Shown: positions 27,330 through 37,384 of the stretch, in pieces
Layout of the letters: each line of letters opens with the position of its first letter
Position numbering within the stretch: position 1 is the stretch's first letter
NCBI GenBank assembly: GCA_965200645.1
Contig: CBDAUN010000003.1
Coordinates: 1,054,001-1,118,000, forward strand
Direction of reading: 5' to 3'
DNA: 64,000 nt
Origin: CBDAUN01 sp965200645
GTDB taxonomy: Bacteria > Pseudomonadota > Gammaproteobacteria > Arenicellales > JAJDZL01
Translations under genes and position numbers: made by a program
The notes under the pieces: model-generated
The model's database searches: none
What the model saw: the letters and a program-made list of their open reading frames with translations, nothing else
What the model was told of the DNA's origin: nothing

Positions 27330-30300
27330 TCAATCTGAAATAATGTCGTCGGCGCCTCTGTCACGCGCAATATATTTCCACTCACGCCATCCCTTGTGGG
27401 CTGGAAAATACAGGCCCAACTTAATGGTGCGATGATCCAATTGCGAGATAAAGTTACCATAGTCTTGCAGCTGATCGCTATATCGCTTAACCTCTTCATT
27501 TAAAAAATTTTCTACATTGCCACCCGTATAACCCGTTTTAAAATCGATAATCCACCGAATATCAAATTCATCTACAAAAGTACGATCGACAATGACGTTT
27601 TTGAATTCGTCGCCCTTAACTCCGGTTAATCGCCACTCCGAGTGACTTTCCTGATGCTGATTACTCAGCACCCAACGACCTTTGGGATCCTCAAGCGCAT
27701 TTTGCAGCAGTTTTTCTACCCTGTTGACAGCATCTTCTATTTCATCTGCTGCAGCTCCTAGCATCTGCAGTTCTTTGCGCCACTTGTTGCGATAACTTCG
27801 GAGTAGTTCCACATTCCATTGTTCTATTCCGACAATTGATATTCTCTGCAACCATGCATGCACCACCAAACCTATCCAGCGGGCAATATCCCCTGCCCAG
27901 TCAAAGTCGATTTCTTCGACAAACGACTGCGATTCCAATCCTTGATCAGGTAATTGCAGTGCTGCAGGGTAGTCCGGTCTAATCCAATCTGTCGGTAATC
28001 TGGTTAATTGGTAATCCTCACCCACCAACAATTCGTCGGAGGTTGTCTTGGATTCTGGTGGTGATTCGAAGATGATTTCAGTCTGCTGGTGACTGATGAG
28101 GGGATATAACTTATCCAATATGGTTGAACTTCTCGGATTCTTACCATTCTCCAGAACTCCTGATAGATACAAATTGTGCTTAGCGCGAGTACAACCCACG
28201 TAGATCAGCCGTTCCAGTTCATGATCACTTTTGGTTCTTTGACGTCTTTTCAAGTAGTTGTACATCTTACTTTTGTCCGCTTCGCTGGCATCGGATATCG
28301 GTGACATCAGCATCGATGATCCAGTTTCACCCCAGTTGGATTCCTCCCACAACATCAACTCATTACCTAATGATCGTGGTTGTCGGTCCATACCGGGAAG
28401 GAACACCGCATCAAATTCCAGACCCTTGGCAGCGTGAATCGTCATGACGTGAACCTGAGCAATATCCGGTGTAAATTCTGGCACGGCATACAAATCGTCC
28501 ATAAAATCTTCGAATTGATTTAACTTTTGAACTTTCCCACCTTCGGAGTAGTTTTCCAGCAAATCGAAGAACAACTGCACATTTTGCTCATCTGCTAGTG
28601 ACACACATGCAGGACCTCCTAATAGTGTCCATGTATCTTCAACTAATTGTCGAACTCCAAACAGACCACGCGCGTTGAAGGCTTGTTCTAAAACCTCTCG
28701 AACCCGATTAGTTCGAATTTGGCCTGCAGGCGAAAGTTGTTGAACACGCTCTGCGTCATTCATCGCTTCCCAGATAGAATTACTGTGTTCAGCCATAACG
28801 AGCAGGTCAGCCAGTTCCAGACCACACCAGGGTGCTCGCAGAATCGCAAGCCAGGAAATCTTGTCTGCCAAATTGCAAAGTGCACGGGTGAGCGACAATG
28901 CATCAATCACTGCTTGTTTATTTTGTAACGGTTCTAAGTTATCTCCGTAAATCACAATAGCCGCAGCCCGCAAAGCTTCGCGAATTGGTTCAAAAATATT
29001 TCTGGAACGTAGCAGAATTGCAACTTTGGCTGAAGGGGGTGCATACTCGAGATATGCTTTAAGGTTTGTTACAAGCCTGTCAGCTTCCAATTTTCTTGCA
29101 TCTTCCCTTTTTATCACCCCGCCAAATCGAATCAATTCGAATGTAACGGGTTCCATATCATTTCCTTGGGTGGATGAAGTGCACGGAGAATAGGTCACTG
29201 CTCCTAAACTTGCGTCTGTATTCAAATCGAATAAGTCTTCGAATGTATCGTTGAACCAGGAAACCAGTTGACTATTCGACCGAAAATTTTGGTCTAGCAC
29301 CAATGGATGTAATTCAAGAGGAGTTATTCCGTTATCAGCAGCATCCAAAAAAATCCCGACTTCTGCTTCGCGAAATCGATATATGGATTGCATTGGGTCG
29401 CCAACCAAAAATAAGGTGCGGCTATCGTTGCTCTGCCAACCTCCAATTAATTGGCGAAGTAAGGTCTCCTGACTACGCGATGTATCCTGGAATTCATCAA
29501 ACAATATGTGCTTGAACTGATAATCCAGCACGAGTGACAAATCAGTTGGATTCTCAGGGGTGCCAAGCGCTTGTGAGGCACGTTGCGCAATTTCTATAAA
29601 GTCTGCTGTGCCACGATTGCGGAATTCCACAAGTAGTTGTGCAATCAAAAACGGCAAAACTTGTAGAATCGCTTCTAGACACTCCCAATCGTGTAACTCA
29701 TAGCGTTCTGAGGGAGCGTAGCGAACTTCAATTAAATGGCGTTTTGTTTCATCATCTTGGTGATAGGATTTCAACAATCTTACCAGAGCATCTTTTTCTT
29801 CAGTTTGTGCTGGAAAGCCTTGTTTTATTGTTATTCTCTTTCTCCATTCATCATCATTGGTTAGTAGGATTTCGGCAATTGCAAGACCACTAACCATCGT
29901 CCCGAAGGCACTAGAGGATTTATCATTTAAATCGATTAAATTCTTTAAGTTCTCTGACGCACCACCCCTTTCTTCTTGGGTTTTAGCTGCAAAAACTGCT
30001 AATTCCTGCAACTGACTCAAGTCGTTCCTTAAGAACCTGCCGCGGGCGGCAGCCAGGGTTTTTTCACAGATCAACTCCAATGTCTCTTCCATTGAAATCT
30101 TTAGATCTTCAGGAGCCTGGCTACTGTACTCGAAGACGCATCTGATCCACTGATCACGACTCTTGAGCATACTAATAAAAAGATCCTGCAAGATGTTCGT
30201 TTTGTTGTCCATGCGTCGCAGCAAAAGCTTGATGGCTTCTCGAAAGGTCTTTTCCTGATTGTCTTTCAATTCAATCGTGTTGGCTGCGGCAATGCGGTAG

Positions 30301-30749
30301 ACTTCATGACGTAATGCGTCATCCAGAACTCTAGGTACTGACCCTAATCGAGAAGCCCATGGCATCCTTTGCACTAGGGTTGAACAAAGGGCGTCGATTG
30401 TCATAATTTGCAGACGAGATGGTTGGTTCAGTAAATCCCAATTTCGCTCTTGTGATCTGTTCTGAACCCTGATAAGCGCCTGGTTGGCAATTTCAGAATG
30501 TAAATCTACACCATTGGCAGGGTCCAGAGCTTCCAGCACTCTAGTGCGCATCTCATGCGTTGCCTTTTTCGTGAACGTGACCGCGAGCACCTCTTCGGGC
30601 TCATTAACGACTTCTAACAGACATATAAAGCGACTGATTAATATGGAGGTTTTTCCGGACCCAGCAGGCGCCTGCACGATATAGGAATTGGTGATATCAA
30701 GCGCCTGAGAACGCTGCTGTGCATCGACAAGTTCAACCGCTGAAGTCAT
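27330..30749 (-). CDS. addA: AddA-like UvrD/PcrA helicase-nuclease for double-strand break repair
   Basis: A 1139-residue RecB/AddA-type protein. The N-terminal superfamily 1 helicase has Walker A APAGSGKTS at residues 28-35, motif Ia VTFTKKATHEMRTRV, motif II FDEFQDTS, motif III LVGDPMQSIYRFREAE, motif V VMTIHAAKGLEFDAVFLPG and motif VI ERLIYVGCTRAKHNLYLSG. The C-terminus is a PD-(D/E)xK-type nuclease domain (WIIDFKTGYTGG and ...YSDQLQDYG). It works with AddB at DNA ends before RecA loading. ATG overlaps the addB stop by 4 bp. Confidence 0.92.
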   Translation of the reverse strand: MTSAVELVDAQQRSQALDITNSYIVQAPAGSGKTSILISRFICLLEVVNEPEEVLAVTFTKKATHEMRTRVLEALDPANGVDLHSEIANQALIRVQNRSQERNWDLLNQPSRLQIMTIDALCSTLVQRMPWASRLGSVPRVLDDALRHEVYRIAAANTIELKDNQEKTFREAIKLLLRRMDNKTNILQDLFISMLKSRDQWIRCVFEYSSQAPEDLKISMEETLELICEKTLAAARGRFLRNDLSQLQELAVFAAKTQEERGGASENLKNLIDLNDKSSSAFGTMVSGLAIAEILLTNDDEWRKRITIKQGFPAQTEEKDALVRLLKSYHQDDETKRHLIEVRYAPSERYELHDWECLEAILQVLPFLIAQLLVEFRNRGTADFIEIAQRASQALGTPENPTDLSLVLDYQFKHILFDEFQDTSRSQETLLRQLIGGWQSNDSRTLFLVGDPMQSIYRFREAEVGIFLDAADNGITPLELHPLVLDQNFRSNSQLVSWFNDTFEDLFDLNTDASLGAVTYSPCTSSTQGNDMEPVTFELIRFGGVIKREDARKLEADRLVTNLKAYLEYAPPSAKVAILLRSRNIFEPIREALRAAAIVIYGDNLEPLQNKQAVIDALSLTRALCNLADKISWLAILRAPWCGLELADLLVMAEHSNSIWEAMNDAERVQQLSPAGQIRTNRVREVLEQAFNARGLFGVRQLVEDTWTLLGGPACVSLADEQNVQLFFDLLENYSEGGKVQKLNQFEDFMDDLYAVPEFTPDIAQVHVMTIHAAKGLEFDAVFLPGMDRQPRSLGNELMLWEESNWGETGSSMLMSPISDASEADKSKMYNYLKRRQRTKSDHELERLIYVGCTRAKHNLYLSGVLENGKNPRSSTILDKLYPLISHQQTEIIFESPPESKTTSDELLVGEDYQLTRLPTDWIRPDYPAALQLPDQGLESQSFVEEIDFDWAGDIARWIGLVVHAWLQRISIVGIEQWNVELLRSYRNKWRKELQMLGAAADEIEDAVNRVEKLLQNALEDPKGRWVLSNQHQESHSEWRLTGVKGDEFKNVIVDRTFVDEFDIRWIIDFKTGYTGGNVENFLNEEVKRYSDQLQDYGNFISQLDHRTIKLGLYFPAHKGWREWKYIARDRGADDIISD

Positions 30750-33439
30750 GCGTCGGTAAATTCGCTGGTTCTACAAATAGCAGTTGCCGGGCAGTATTCG
30801 CACGCTCCTTTTGCTGGGTCGACACGAGCATCACCTTGAAGATAACTTTTCCCAAGTTGCTCAAGTTTTTCTTGAGAAGCCGCCATAAAGTCATCCCAAA
30901 ACGAAATTTTAGACTTTGGAGTTTTTAAATTTTTTTGGGGATGTGACCTAAACATAGAACCATCTCGCCGAATAACAGCATAGGCCAATTGTTGTACGTT
31001 ATAGCCTTCTTCCTTGAGTGCTTTGGCGTAGACCAGCAACTGCGATTCCTTGATTCTGTCTTCGGTAAAGTGGGCAACTCTCGCATTTCCCGTTTTGTAG
31101 TCGATAACCACATAGCCACCAGCAATTTTATCTACTCTGTCGACTATACCCCTTACTTCAAAGCCAGCGATTTGAGTTGTTACTTTTTTCTCTTTGAAAA
31201 GCACCTCAAACCCCACCCTGTTTCCTTCAACCCCGTACCATCGTTGAATATGTGCAGTGAGTCGTTCAACTTCATTTTCAAATACATCCTCTCGTACCGG
31301 AATCAGGCGATCTTCATTGAGTTTAGTCAGTGCCTCGCGCATCAAAATTCGAGCGTCTTCTATGTATTTTGTTTCTGCAGCAACCAACTTGGCGTGAGTC
31401 GGATATTCCTCGTATAGAGTTTCTAAGACACCGTGAACAGCCGCACCTCTGTCTATTGCGGAAAATCCAATGTCAGCAAGTTCTTCGTCTGGGGGGTCCA
31501 GTCGATGCGAAACGAAAGCTTTAAAGGGGCATTGGGATTGGTTACTTAGGAGCGACACCCCGCGTCTAATGCTTGCTGGGTCTACTTTAGGCGCTCGCCA
31601 GTCACAATATGAAACCAATTGACCCCGCTGTTCAGCAATCACTTGCTGAAAATTTGAATAATTATTTGTCGCAACAGTAGAAGCTTTTAACCCACCCAGT
31701 TTTTGCAGTAAAGAACTGGGTTCGAATAGTTGGTCGCCATTGGTTCGAGCATAACTCAGAATTACTGTTTCTGAGGAATCAATGAGGGCTGCAATTCTTC
31801 TTTCAACTGCCTCCCTGATCAATATTGGAGACGCATTCCTCACCTTCCGTTCCTTCTGAATGGATATTGGAATGAATGGATTAGGACGCGCAGGACCCGG
31901 GAAGGATTCATTGTTCATTCCCATGATCCAAAGGTGCGTAAACTTTTGTCCGGACAAAGCGACGGTACCACCAATTTGAATTGGCACCCTTCGGTTACGT
32001 GGCTGAAAATCTTTACTCATAGTGACACGCAAAAGTTTTGCTATGGCTTCACCCACACTCACTTTACGCGCGAAAATTCCGAGTTCCGAAAGTTGGTTGA
32101 CAACATCACCCCACTGCTGGTGTGCCACTAGCTCTTCCTGGCCATAATTTCGGTCACTGCGAGAGGTTGCCTGAAAGCACTGAATCCACCGTGAAAAGAA
32201 TCTTGCCCAGTAGCCAAACTCCTCCTTGTGTTGAGCATTTGCTCGGATAGATTCAGCTTGTTTAAAAATTTTTCGAAGCTGCGGTAATTCTTGTTTGAAA
32301 TCTCGGTTAATTAGTTTCAGCGCGTTTTCAATTGTGGTGGCCTCTCTACACTCGAAAAAGAGCCTGTCAGCGAGTCTAGCCCGAGCTGACGCCTCCTCGC
32401 CCCAATACTTGGTTCGCTCAGAAACAATCACCTGGCGCAACGTTTCAGTTTCTACTTCCCGCCGAACCAACATAATCAAATTCAGTGCATCTGCGACTAC
32501 TGGAAGTTCACTAAGCAAACCGCCCAATGTACTATGAAATGAAAGGTTCTGAGGTTGCCTATCCTCCATATATAGATTTGGGTTGACGATGGCGGAAAAA
32601 AGTCGCCTGATTTTCTTTGCATTCACCCTTAAATCTGGTACTACGATTCCCACTTTGTTTCTTTCAGGGTCTTCTTCAACCACCGTTCGCGCCCACTTCG
32701 CACATTGGGTGATTTCCTCATCCGTTGAAGCAAAATCTATTCGAGTGGGTGAATCGTCGACTTCCGATTCCGCCACGAACAGCAACTGAATTTCAGCACC
32801 CTGTGATAACAAATCTTCGAGAAACGACTGTTGCTGAGGCAGCAACTCGTCAAATCCGGCGAGTACGAGTCTGCGACCAAGTTTTAATATTCTTTCCGGA
32901 TATTTGCCAAGCAATTCAGGCAGTGACTCTGAATCTATGTAGTTGTTTTCTTGCAAATTGCTTCGATAGTCTTTGAGCCATGAGAGAAAATTTTTGGCAT
33001 CAGCACTTACAAAGCGACCGTATTCATCCGACTCAATTTGGTAGTTGCGCATAATGGCATAGGCTTCCATGGCGGTGGCTGCGGTGGCATTGACCCGCCA
33101 CAAAAGAAATTCGTAGTCCTCCTCGCTAACTCGACGCACACCCTCCACAATGCAGGCCTCCCATAATGCTTCCTGCTGGTTTTTGGTGAGCAATTGCGGC
33201 AAATTCTCAACATTCTCAAGCATAAGAGCTTCCCAGATTCGACGCAACCAACCATCCCAGGTAAAAATATCGGGCGATGGCCAGCATTGAGCGCCGCCTT
33301 CTACTTGAAGCTGATTGTAACTGTCCCTTATGAGGTGTCGGAGTCGCTTAGTTTGTGAGATAACTACACAGCCCTCGCTCGCCAACTGCGCGCACCGGTC
33401 TACAAGATTTGCAACACAGATATGATTAATTTTTTGCAT
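30746..33439 (-). CDS. addB: AddB-like nuclease subunit with Fe-S staple (TIGR03623 type)
   Basis: An 897-residue partner of the AddA-like helicase, of the 'probable DNA repair protein' group. The N-terminal half is an inactivated helicase-like region. The C-terminal nuclease has VDRVDKIAGGYVVIDYKTGNA. Four cysteines match the AddB iron-sulfur staple: C637 (NQSQCPFKAF) and C880, C883 and C889 (CEYCPATAIC). All four are intact, which argues for an active Fe-S nuclease. It lies between hemH and addA and overlaps addA by 4 bp. Confidence 0.88.
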   Translation of the reverse strand: MQKINHICVANLVDRCAQLASEGCVVISQTKRLRHLIRDSYNQLQVEGGAQCWPSPDIFTWDGWLRRIWEALMLENVENLPQLLTKNQQEALWEACIVEGVRRVSEEDYEFLLWRVNATAATAMEAYAIMRNYQIESDEYGRFVSADAKNFLSWLKDYRSNLQENNYIDSESLPELLGKYPERILKLGRRLVLAGFDELLPQQQSFLEDLLSQGAEIQLLFVAESEVDDSPTRIDFASTDEEITQCAKWARTVVEEDPERNKVGIVVPDLRVNAKKIRRLFSAIVNPNLYMEDRQPQNLSFHSTLGGLLSELPVVADALNLIMLVRREVETETLRQVIVSERTKYWGEEASARARLADRLFFECREATTIENALKLINRDFKQELPQLRKIFKQAESIRANAQHKEEFGYWARFFSRWIQCFQATSRSDRNYGQEELVAHQQWGDVVNQLSELGIFARKVSVGEAIAKLLRVTMSKDFQPRNRRVPIQIGGTVALSGQKFTHLWIMGMNNESFPGPARPNPFIPISIQKERKVRNASPILIREAVERRIAALIDSSETVILSYARTNGDQLFEPSSLLQKLGGLKASTVATNNYSNFQQVIAEQRGQLVSYCDWRAPKVDPASIRRGVSLLSNQSQCPFKAFVSHRLDPPDEELADIGFSAIDRGAAVHGVLETLYEEYPTHAKLVAAETKYIEDARILMREALTKLNEDRLIPVREDVFENEVERLTAHIQRWYGVEGNRVGFEVLFKEKKVTTQIAGFEVRGIVDRVDKIAGGYVVIDYKTGNARVAHFTEDRIKESQLLVYAKALKEEGYNVQQLAYAVIRRDGSMFRSHPQKNLKTPKSKISFWDDFMAASQEKLEQLGKSYLQGDARVDPAKGACEYCPATAICRTSEFTDA

Positions 33440-33447
33440 TAGTTACT

Positions 33448-33603
33448 TTACGAACGTTCATATGAATCTACAACTTCACGTAAACAGGAAGTTCCTGACA
33501 CGAGTTTGCCCTCTCGGTTGACCAATACCAATTGCTGGACTGGGACTTGTGCCAGCTGTTGTTCAATATCAAATAGAAATTGTAATTTTGAAATTCGCTT
33601 TAC
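33448..33603 (-). other. Coding-like stretch without a start codon between hemH and addB
   Basis: Immediately after the hemH TAG, in the same frame, 51 sense codons run to a TAA at 33448. The reading is protein-like, with LFDIEQQLAQVPVQQLVL then VNREGKLVSGTSCLRE and VVDSYERS. No ATG, GTG or early TTG is available; the first TTG would leave only 27 residues. It could be a remnant of a lost gene, the product of stop-codon readthrough of hemH, or chance. I do not recognise the sequence. Confidence 0.25.
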
Positions 33604-34620
33604 CTATTGCAGCCAGCTCCCTGCTGCCTCAAACACAATGTTGTGAAGCATTTCGATATGCGACGGGCGGGCGTTGAGGCATGGAATGTAGTTGAATGAT
33701 TTACCACCAGCGTTCAGAAATAGCTCGTTGTATTCCATATTAACTTCCTCCAAAGTCTCCAAACAGTCAACCGAAAATCCGGGACAGATTGCATCCACAC
33801 TGGTAATTCCTTCCTTCGCCATTGCTAAAAGTGCATCGTCTGTATAGGGCTGCAACCAAGGTTTCGCACCAACTCGTGATTGAAAACTCAATTGCCAGGA
33901 ATCTGCGTCTAGACTCAATTGATCAGCTAACATTTTGGCAGTTTGCCGACACTGCAAGTCGTATGGGTCTCCCTTGTCGGCATACTCCTGTGGAATTCCG
34001 TGAAAAGACATCAGTAGTCGCTCAGCTCTGCCATGCTCACTCCAATGCTCCTGAATCGATGCCGCCAAACTACCAATATAGGATTCATGAACTTCATAAC
34101 CACTGACAAATCTAATTGAAGGTACATAACGTCGATGTTGCAATACTTTACCAATCGAATCAAATACCGAACCTACGGTGGTTCCTGAGTATTGCGGATA
34201 CATTGGGACTACCACAATTCGCTGCACTCCAAGACCGGTTAACTCATCAAAAACTTGGTCCACAGATGGCTCTCCATAACTCATGGCATGTCGCACAAGA
34301 CACCTTTGGTGTCCAAGTCGCTGTTGTAGTGCTTCAACTTGCTCGACTGTATTCACCATTAGCGGCGAGCCTTCTGGTGTCCAGATTTTTTTGTAGGCCG
34401 CTGCGCTTCGAGAGGGTCTAAAAACTAAAATGACGCCGTATAGGATGCACCACCAAATTGGCTTCGGAACTTCTATCACTCTTGGGTCGGATAGAAATTG
34501 ACGTAAAAATTGTCGAACCGAAGAAGAATCAGGAGAATCCGGTGTGCCAAGGTTGACCAGTACCACTCCAACGACAGAACTTTTGACCGAAGAGTCAAAG
34601 TTATTCGCAAATTTTGTCAT
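33604..34620 (-). CDS. hemH: Ferrochelatase
   Basis: A 338-residue enzyme that inserts ferrous iron into protoporphyrin IX, the last step of haem synthesis. It has VVLVNLGTPDSP at the N-terminus, GSPLMVNT, the catalytic-His motif LLMSFHGIPQEYADKGDPY and CPGFSVDCLETLEEV with the conserved Glu. ATG at 34620 overlaps the nadA stop by 4 bp. Length is normal. Confidence 0.95.
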   Translation of the reverse strand: MTKFANNFDSSVKSSVVGVVLVNLGTPDSPDSSSVRQFLRQFLSDPRVIEVPKPIWWCILYGVILVFRPSRSAAAYKKIWTPEGSPLMVNTVEQVEALQQRLGHQRCLVRHAMSYGEPSVDQVFDELTGLGVQRIVVVPMYPQYSGTTVGSVFDSIGKVLQHRRYVPSIRFVSGYEVHESYIGSLAASIQEHWSEHGRAERLLMSFHGIPQEYADKGDPYDLQCRQTAKMLADQLSLDADSWQLSFQSRVGAKPWLQPYTDDALLAMAKEGITSVDAICPGFSVDCLETLEEVNMEYNELFLNAGGKSFNYIPCLNARPSHIEMLHNIVFEAAGSWLQ

Positions 34621-35708
34621 TGATTATTCGACTTTAAGACTGGCGCATGCTGCTTGCCAAATTCCACCATGCGCTTAATGGAACGTTCAGCTAATTTGCG
34701 TGTTGGTTCATCGACCTGAATCTCACCTTCGAATGACTCAAGAACTTTTTCCAGTCGGTACAGGTCGTTCATTTTCATCCATGGACAATGTGCACAACTT
34801 TCACAAGTTGCGCCGTCACCGGCGGTAGGCGCGACTAAAAATTCCTTGTGTGGCAGCATGGCACGCATGCGGTGCAAAATACCCTCCTCGGTTGCCACGA
34901 TAAAAGTATCGGAATCAAGTTCATTCGCTGCTTGAATAATTTGACTCGTTGATCCGACTACATCCGCAAGTTCAATAACACTAGCTGGGGATTCCGGATG
35001 CACTAACACTTTAGCTTCGGGATAGCGCGAAACCAAACCACGCAACACAACAGCCTTAAACTCCTCATGGACTATACATGCACCGTCCCACATCACCATG
35101 TCTGCATTTGATTCTCGACGAATGTAGTCACCTAAATATTTGTCGGGAGCCCACAAAATTTTCTCGCCACATTCGTGCAGATGTCGCACGAGCTTTAGGC
35201 CAATGGAAGATGTTACAACCCAGTCTGCGCGAGCCTTGACTGCAGCACTGGTATTTGCATAGACAACAACAGTACGATGCGGATGAGCGTCGCAAAATTT
35301 TGCGAACGGCTCAGCGGGACATCCTAGATCAAGTGAGCAATTCGCGTCAGTCTCGACCACAAACACATTTTTCTCTGGACTCAGAATCTTTGCCGTCTCA
35401 CCCATGAATCTCACGCCAGCAACGACAATAGTTGATGCCGGGTGTTCAAATCCAAAGCGCGCCATTTCCAGCGAATCTGCGACGCATCCTCCGGTTTGTT
35501 CTGCTAAATCTTGGAGGTCACCGTCAACATAATAATGTGCGACTAAAACAGCATCCCGTTCCCGTAGTAGACGAGTAATTCTGCCAAATGTGCGCTCTCG
35601 TTGATGGTCGGCGATTTCCAATCCGGCAGAATCACGGGCAGAACGTGCCGCATCAAAAATGACAGAACTAAGTGAACAAGTGGAATGAATTTGCTGCTCA
35701 CTATCCAT
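34617..35708 (-). CDS. nadA: Quinolinate synthase
   Basis: A 363-residue [4Fe-4S] enzyme that condenses iminoaspartate and dihydroxyacetone phosphate to quinolinate for NAD synthesis. The three family cysteines appear in NANCSLDLGCPAEPF-like NCSLDLGCP, MWDGACIVHEEF and CESCAHCPWMKMN. Further motifs are LVAHYYVDGDLQDLAEQTGG and VVAGVRFMGETAKILSP. It heads a four-gene overlapping unit nadA-hemH-addB-addA. No clear ribosome site precedes the ATG. Confidence 0.95.
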   Translation of the reverse strand: MDSEQQIHSTCSLSSVIFDAARSARDSAGLEIADHQRERTFGRITRLLRERDAVLVAHYYVDGDLQDLAEQTGGCVADSLEMARFGFEHPASTIVVAGVRFMGETAKILSPEKNVFVVETDANCSLDLGCPAEPFAKFCDAHPHRTVVVYANTSAAVKARADWVVTSSIGLKLVRHLHECGEKILWAPDKYLGDYIRRESNADMVMWDGACIVHEEFKAVVLRGLVSRYPEAKVLVHPESPASVIELADVVGSTSQIIQAANELDSDTFIVATEEGILHRMRAMLPHKEFLVAPTAGDGATCESCAHCPWMKMNDLYRLEKVLESFEGEIQVDEPTRKLAERSIKRMVEFGKQHAPVLKSNNQ

Positions 35709-36064
35709 TGTGTTAATTCAATTAAACTGTTAAGTTTCCAATGTAAAAATTACCCCTCGCAACGAATTTTATAGAATTTATCTAGTCACTATGAATGGAT
35801 TTGAGGGCAGATCTAAGACAGTACACCCATTCGTGGCAATCACTGGCGGAAAAGTAGAAAATGCATTTATCGAATTTCTTGCACTCCCTCTCGCAACAAA
35901 ACGAAACTTGAAGTCATTAGCTAATATTCACGATGCTGTACAATGTTCCTGTCTAGAACAAACTTGAACAAAGTGTCCATTGTTGGTGCAAGGCGAGCAC
36001 CACAAGGAAAGTCCTCGAGTCTATATTTCTTTTACATATTCAGAGTCTTAGTAGGCGAATCCTG
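35709..36064. other. 356-bp divergent intergenic region between nadA and lipA
   Basis: This gap must hold promoters for both divergent genes. On the nadA side a weak sigma70-like pair is visible. On the lipA side I see a small hairpin, TGGTGC-N7-GCACCA near 35985-36003, about 60 bp before the lipA ATG. No gene, tRNA or long repeat is evident. Confidence 0.5.
35768..35795 (-). promoter_or_regulatory. Possible sigma70 promoter for nadA
   Basis: Read on the minus strand, TTCATA (35795-35790) and TATAAA (35773-35768) are spaced by 16 bp. They match the -35 and -10 consensus at 4 and 5 of 6 positions. The -10 lies about 60 bp upstream of the nadA ATG. In AT-rich DNA such matches occur by chance. 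Confidence 0.3.
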
Positions 36065-37075
36065 ATGCCAGTCAACGCAACAAATGAGTTATCAACAGCG
36101 GAACCTAAACGGTCTAAACCTAAAGTTACCGTTCAGTCTGGCATTAAACTTCGTGGTGCTGAAAAACTAAAACGAATTCCCATCAAGGTTCAACCACAAG
36201 CACCAGAGGACAGGCTAAGAAAACCACCCTGGATTCGAGCGAAATTTCCAGGTACTGCCGAAGTTATCAAACTCAAGCAAACGCTCCGCCAAAACCGCCT
36301 TCATACCGTTTGTGAAGAAGCATCCTGCCCCAATCTTGGCGAGTGTTTTTCGCGTGGCACCGCCACCTTTATGATTCTTGGTGATATTTGCACTCGCAGA
36401 TGTCCGTTCTGCGATGTTGCTCATGGCAGACCCAATCCTCCCGATCCCGATGAACCAAAAAATCTCGCCAGAACCGTAAACCTAATGCAACTACGATACG
36501 TAGTAATCACTTCAGTCGATCGCGATGACTTAAGAGACGGTGGCGCTTCCCACTTCGTGGACTGCATTAATGAATTGCGGGAAGTCACGCCAAAAACCGC
36601 CGTGGAGATATTAACCCCTGACTTTCGAGCCAGGATGGAACGAGCTCTGGAAGTACTGCAACAGTCCCCTCCCGATGTATTTAGTCACAACCTGGAAACT
36701 GTGCCTCGCTTGTACAAAAGAGTTCGACCAGGATCTGACTACGATTATTCACTTCGGCTGCTCAAGAATTTTGCGTTTCAGCACAAAGAAGTCCCAACAA
36801 AGTCAGGGATCATGCTGGGCATCGGGGAAACCTATGACGAAGTGATTGAAGTATTGAAAGATATGCGCCGGCACGATGTACAAATCGTTACACTCGGCCA
36901 ATACTTGCAGCCAAGTCGTCACCATTTGGCGGTCGAGCGTTATGTAACACCTGAAGAATTTAATGAATTCAGGCGAATTGGCGAACAACTTGGATTCTCA
37001 CATGTTGCATCTGGTCCACTAGTACGCTCCTCGTACAAAGCAGACGAACATGCACCCGGGGTGATGTTGGCATAG
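36065..37075 (+). CDS. lipA: Lipoyl synthase
   Basis: A 336-residue radical SAM enzyme that inserts two sulfurs into octanoyl groups on lipoyl domains. The auxiliary cluster cysteines are C83, C88 and C94 (CEEASCPNLGEC), and the radical SAM cysteines are C109, C113 and C116 (CTRRCPFC). ITSVDRDDLRDGGASHF, SGIMLGIGET and the C-terminal GPLVRSSYKADE are conserved. The first 50 residues are a basic, variable extension. lipB, often adjacent, is not next to it. No clear terminator follows. Confidence 0.96.
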   Translation: MPVNATNELSTAEPKRSKPKVTVQSGIKLRGAEKLKRIPIKVQPQAPEDRLRKPPWIRAKFPGTAEVIKLKQTLRQNRLHTVCEEASCPNLGECFSRGTATFMILGDICTRRCPFCDVAHGRPNPPDPDEPKNLARTVNLMQLRYVVITSVDRDDLRDGGASHFVDCINELREVTPKTAVEILTPDFRARMERALEVLQQSPPDVFSHNLETVPRLYKRVRPGSDYDYSLRLLKNFAFQHKEVPTKSGIMLGIGETYDEVIEVLKDMRRHDVQIVTLGQYLQPSRHHLAVERYVTPEEFNEFRRIGEQLGFSHVASGPLVRSSYKADEHAPGVMLA

Positions 37076-37384
37076 CTAAGAAATTCTGCGCGATGCGCTA
37101 GTATTCAGCAAATGCTATAGTTTTGAGAAAGTTTCAGGTGCTGTAGCGTATTGATTTAACTGTTGTTTTCAATGGGTTAATTTTTCGTTTACCCCACAAA
37201 TTGGGCTTTTTGTCCGGGTTTTAGTCGATTTTAGGCGCTTCACCGCAAAAACCACCCCGCAAGGTCCGAAGGCGCCACTATCAAACACTTAAGCGATTGA
37301 TATGTCTTCATCATATACTGCATCCTCAGGGCGTCTTCAGTAGCATGGATACTCGAATAAACTAACCATCCATCCGGTGCGGCA
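37076..37384. other. 309-bp gap between lipA and the IS remnant
   Basis: No coding region is evident. The composition changes near 37130: T-rich segments give way to GC-richer DNA that continues into the transposase remnant, so the left end of the insertion sequence probably lies here. I could not find a matching inverted repeat on the other side, and no lipA terminator is clear. Confidence 0.35.

Noticed and set aside
30989..31417. A 142-codon plus-strand frame inside addB
   Set aside because: It is antisense to the conserved AddB nuclease domain, and its composition reads like a reverse-complement shadow.
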